A stretch of 7,145 nt of DNA, taken from NCBI GenBank assembly GCA_003519205.1, contig DOXE01000012.1:1-7145 (forward strand). Reading direction: 5' to 3'. The notes below the pieces were generated by a model. It was not told the origin of the DNA. It did no database searches and saw nothing but the letters and a program-made list of their open reading frames with translations. Made by a program: the position numbers and the translations under genes. Positions 6,624-7,145 of the stretch are shown piece after piece. Numbering within the stretch: the stretch's first letter is position 1; each line of letters begins with the position of its first letter. This stretch comes from Chloroflexota bacterium. GTDB taxonomy: Bacteria; Chloroflexota; Anaerolineae; Promineifilales; Promineifilaceae.

Positions 6624-7145
6624 CTCGATCTTGTGCTTCAGCCAATTTATCAGATTGTCGGATTGGCGACAAGACAGTTTCTCTCAACATCGAATCAATT
6701 ATCGTACTTTGCCGCTTGACGATGATTACCGGACAGGCTGCTCCTTCCGCTACACGTTGGGCAACATTGCCAAGCAAGAGATTCTTAAAACGCGGTTCCT
6801 TCGTCGCACCGATGACGATCAGGTCACAACCTTCCGAAGCTTTGAGGATCCCATCAACGGGACTGTCGGCCGGTTCAATTTGTTCTTCAAATGGAAAGTC
6901 CAGGCCGCGGGTTGCATAGCGGAAAGCGTTTTTCGCCCTGGCTTCCGCCTGAACAGGATTGATATCCCCAACAGCCACATGCAACAATACGATCTGGGTA
7001 TCTTCAGGGGTGTTTTTCGCAACAGAATAGGCTAGATTTACCGCGAGACGACCATTTGGGCCACCGGCGATGGGCACCAGGATCTTATTAAAATGGTCAT
7101 GGGGTCTATAGCGCAGGATGGCAATATCGGCCGGTGGATTTGAAA
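6613..7145 (-). CDS. C-terminal universal stress protein (Usp) domain of a larger protein, 5' end outside window
   Basis: The minus-strand frame is open from the right edge to a TAG at 6615-6613, showing 176 residues. A GTG at 7077 could be read as a start, but it is the Val of the first Usp beta strand (KILVPIAGGP), and 22 in-frame residues precede it without a stop. Those residues (PPADIAILRYRP) resemble the final strand of an upstream Usp domain, so this is probably the last of two Usp domains. Such tandem domains are commonly fused to the C-terminus of amino-acid permeases or antiporters, but here the transporter part is inferred, not seen. Within the visible part: beta strand KILVPI (20-25), strand IVLLHVAV, DLIVIGA with Gly112, then LLLGN with Gly125, and the closing CPVIIVK (137-143). 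The ATP motif G-2X-G-9X-G(S/T) is incomplete: the middle Gly is missing (GATKEP), so nucleotide binding is uncertain. A charged tail of about 30 residues ends the protein. Confidence 0.85.
   Translation of the reverse strand, partial: SNPPADIAILRYRPHDHFNKILVPIAGGPNGRLAVNLAYSVAKNTPEDTQIVLLHVAVGDINPVQAEARAKNAFRYATRGLDFPFEEQIEPADSPVDGILKASEGCDLIVIGATKEPRFKNLLLGNVAQRVAEGAACPVIIVKRQSTIIDSMLRETVLSPIRQSDKLAEAQDRAKT

Noticed and set aside
6613..7077. Stand-alone 154-residue Usp starting at GTG 7077
   Set aside because: The GTG encodes the conserved Val of the first beta strand and the frame stays open to the window edge with Usp-like sequence upstream.
1..7145. CRISPR arrays, insertion sequences, attachment sites, phage or toxin-antitoxin genes
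   Set aside because: No regularly spaced direct repeats, transposase or integrase motifs, or small paired genes were seen. Although tRNAs are common integration sites, no partial tRNA duplicate was found in the window.

Overview
This 7.1-kb window reads as ordinary bacterial chromosome with moderate GC. It has two tRNA genes on the minus strand, four complete protein genes in a row on the plus strand, and the 3' part of a fifth protein gene converging from the right. No mobile element, CRISPR array, phage gene or rRNA is visible. The gene mix suggests Chloroflexota, perhaps Anaerolineae-like: a PknB-type kinase with an HCD catalytic loop, FtsH, a multi-TM/GAF/helix-turn-helix regulator, a cysteine-less HypE-like protein, and Usp domains attached to a larger protein. 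This assignment is inference from gene style and not proof.

Layout: tRNA-Arg(TCG), cut by the left edge, and tRNA-His(GTG) lie in tandem on the minus strand (1-180). A short divergent promoter region (181-271) separates them from a membrane-anchored Ser/Thr protein kinase (272-1414). A likely terminator overlaps the kinase stop codon. A good extended -10 promoter and a strong Shine-Dalgarno then precede ftsH (1580-3535). After 79 bases comes a large membrane protein (3615-5594) with about nine TM helices, a GAF-like domain and a C-terminal sigma-region-4/LuxR-like HTH. Three bases after its stop begins an AIR-synthase/HypE-like protein (5598-6623), almost certainly in the same transcript. Its last 11 bases overlap, tail to tail, the end of a minus-strand gene (6613 to beyond 7145). 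That gene encodes the C-terminal universal-stress-protein domain of a larger polypeptide, possibly a transporter.

How the genes may work together: the kinase and FtsH are membrane-anchored cytoplasmic signalling and quality-control enzymes. The GAF/HTH protein looks like a membrane-tethered one-component regulator, because no histidine-kinase core is present. Its neighbour FtsH is a membrane protease that could in principle act on it, but the sequence does not show this. The AIR-synthase-like enzyme is translationally linked to the regulator but lacks the C-terminal cysteine of true HypE, and no other hyp gene is here, so its substrate is unknown. The membrane GAF/HTH protein together with its coupled AIR-synthase-like gene is the most unusual part of the window. 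There are no gene-free stretches longer than 300 bases.
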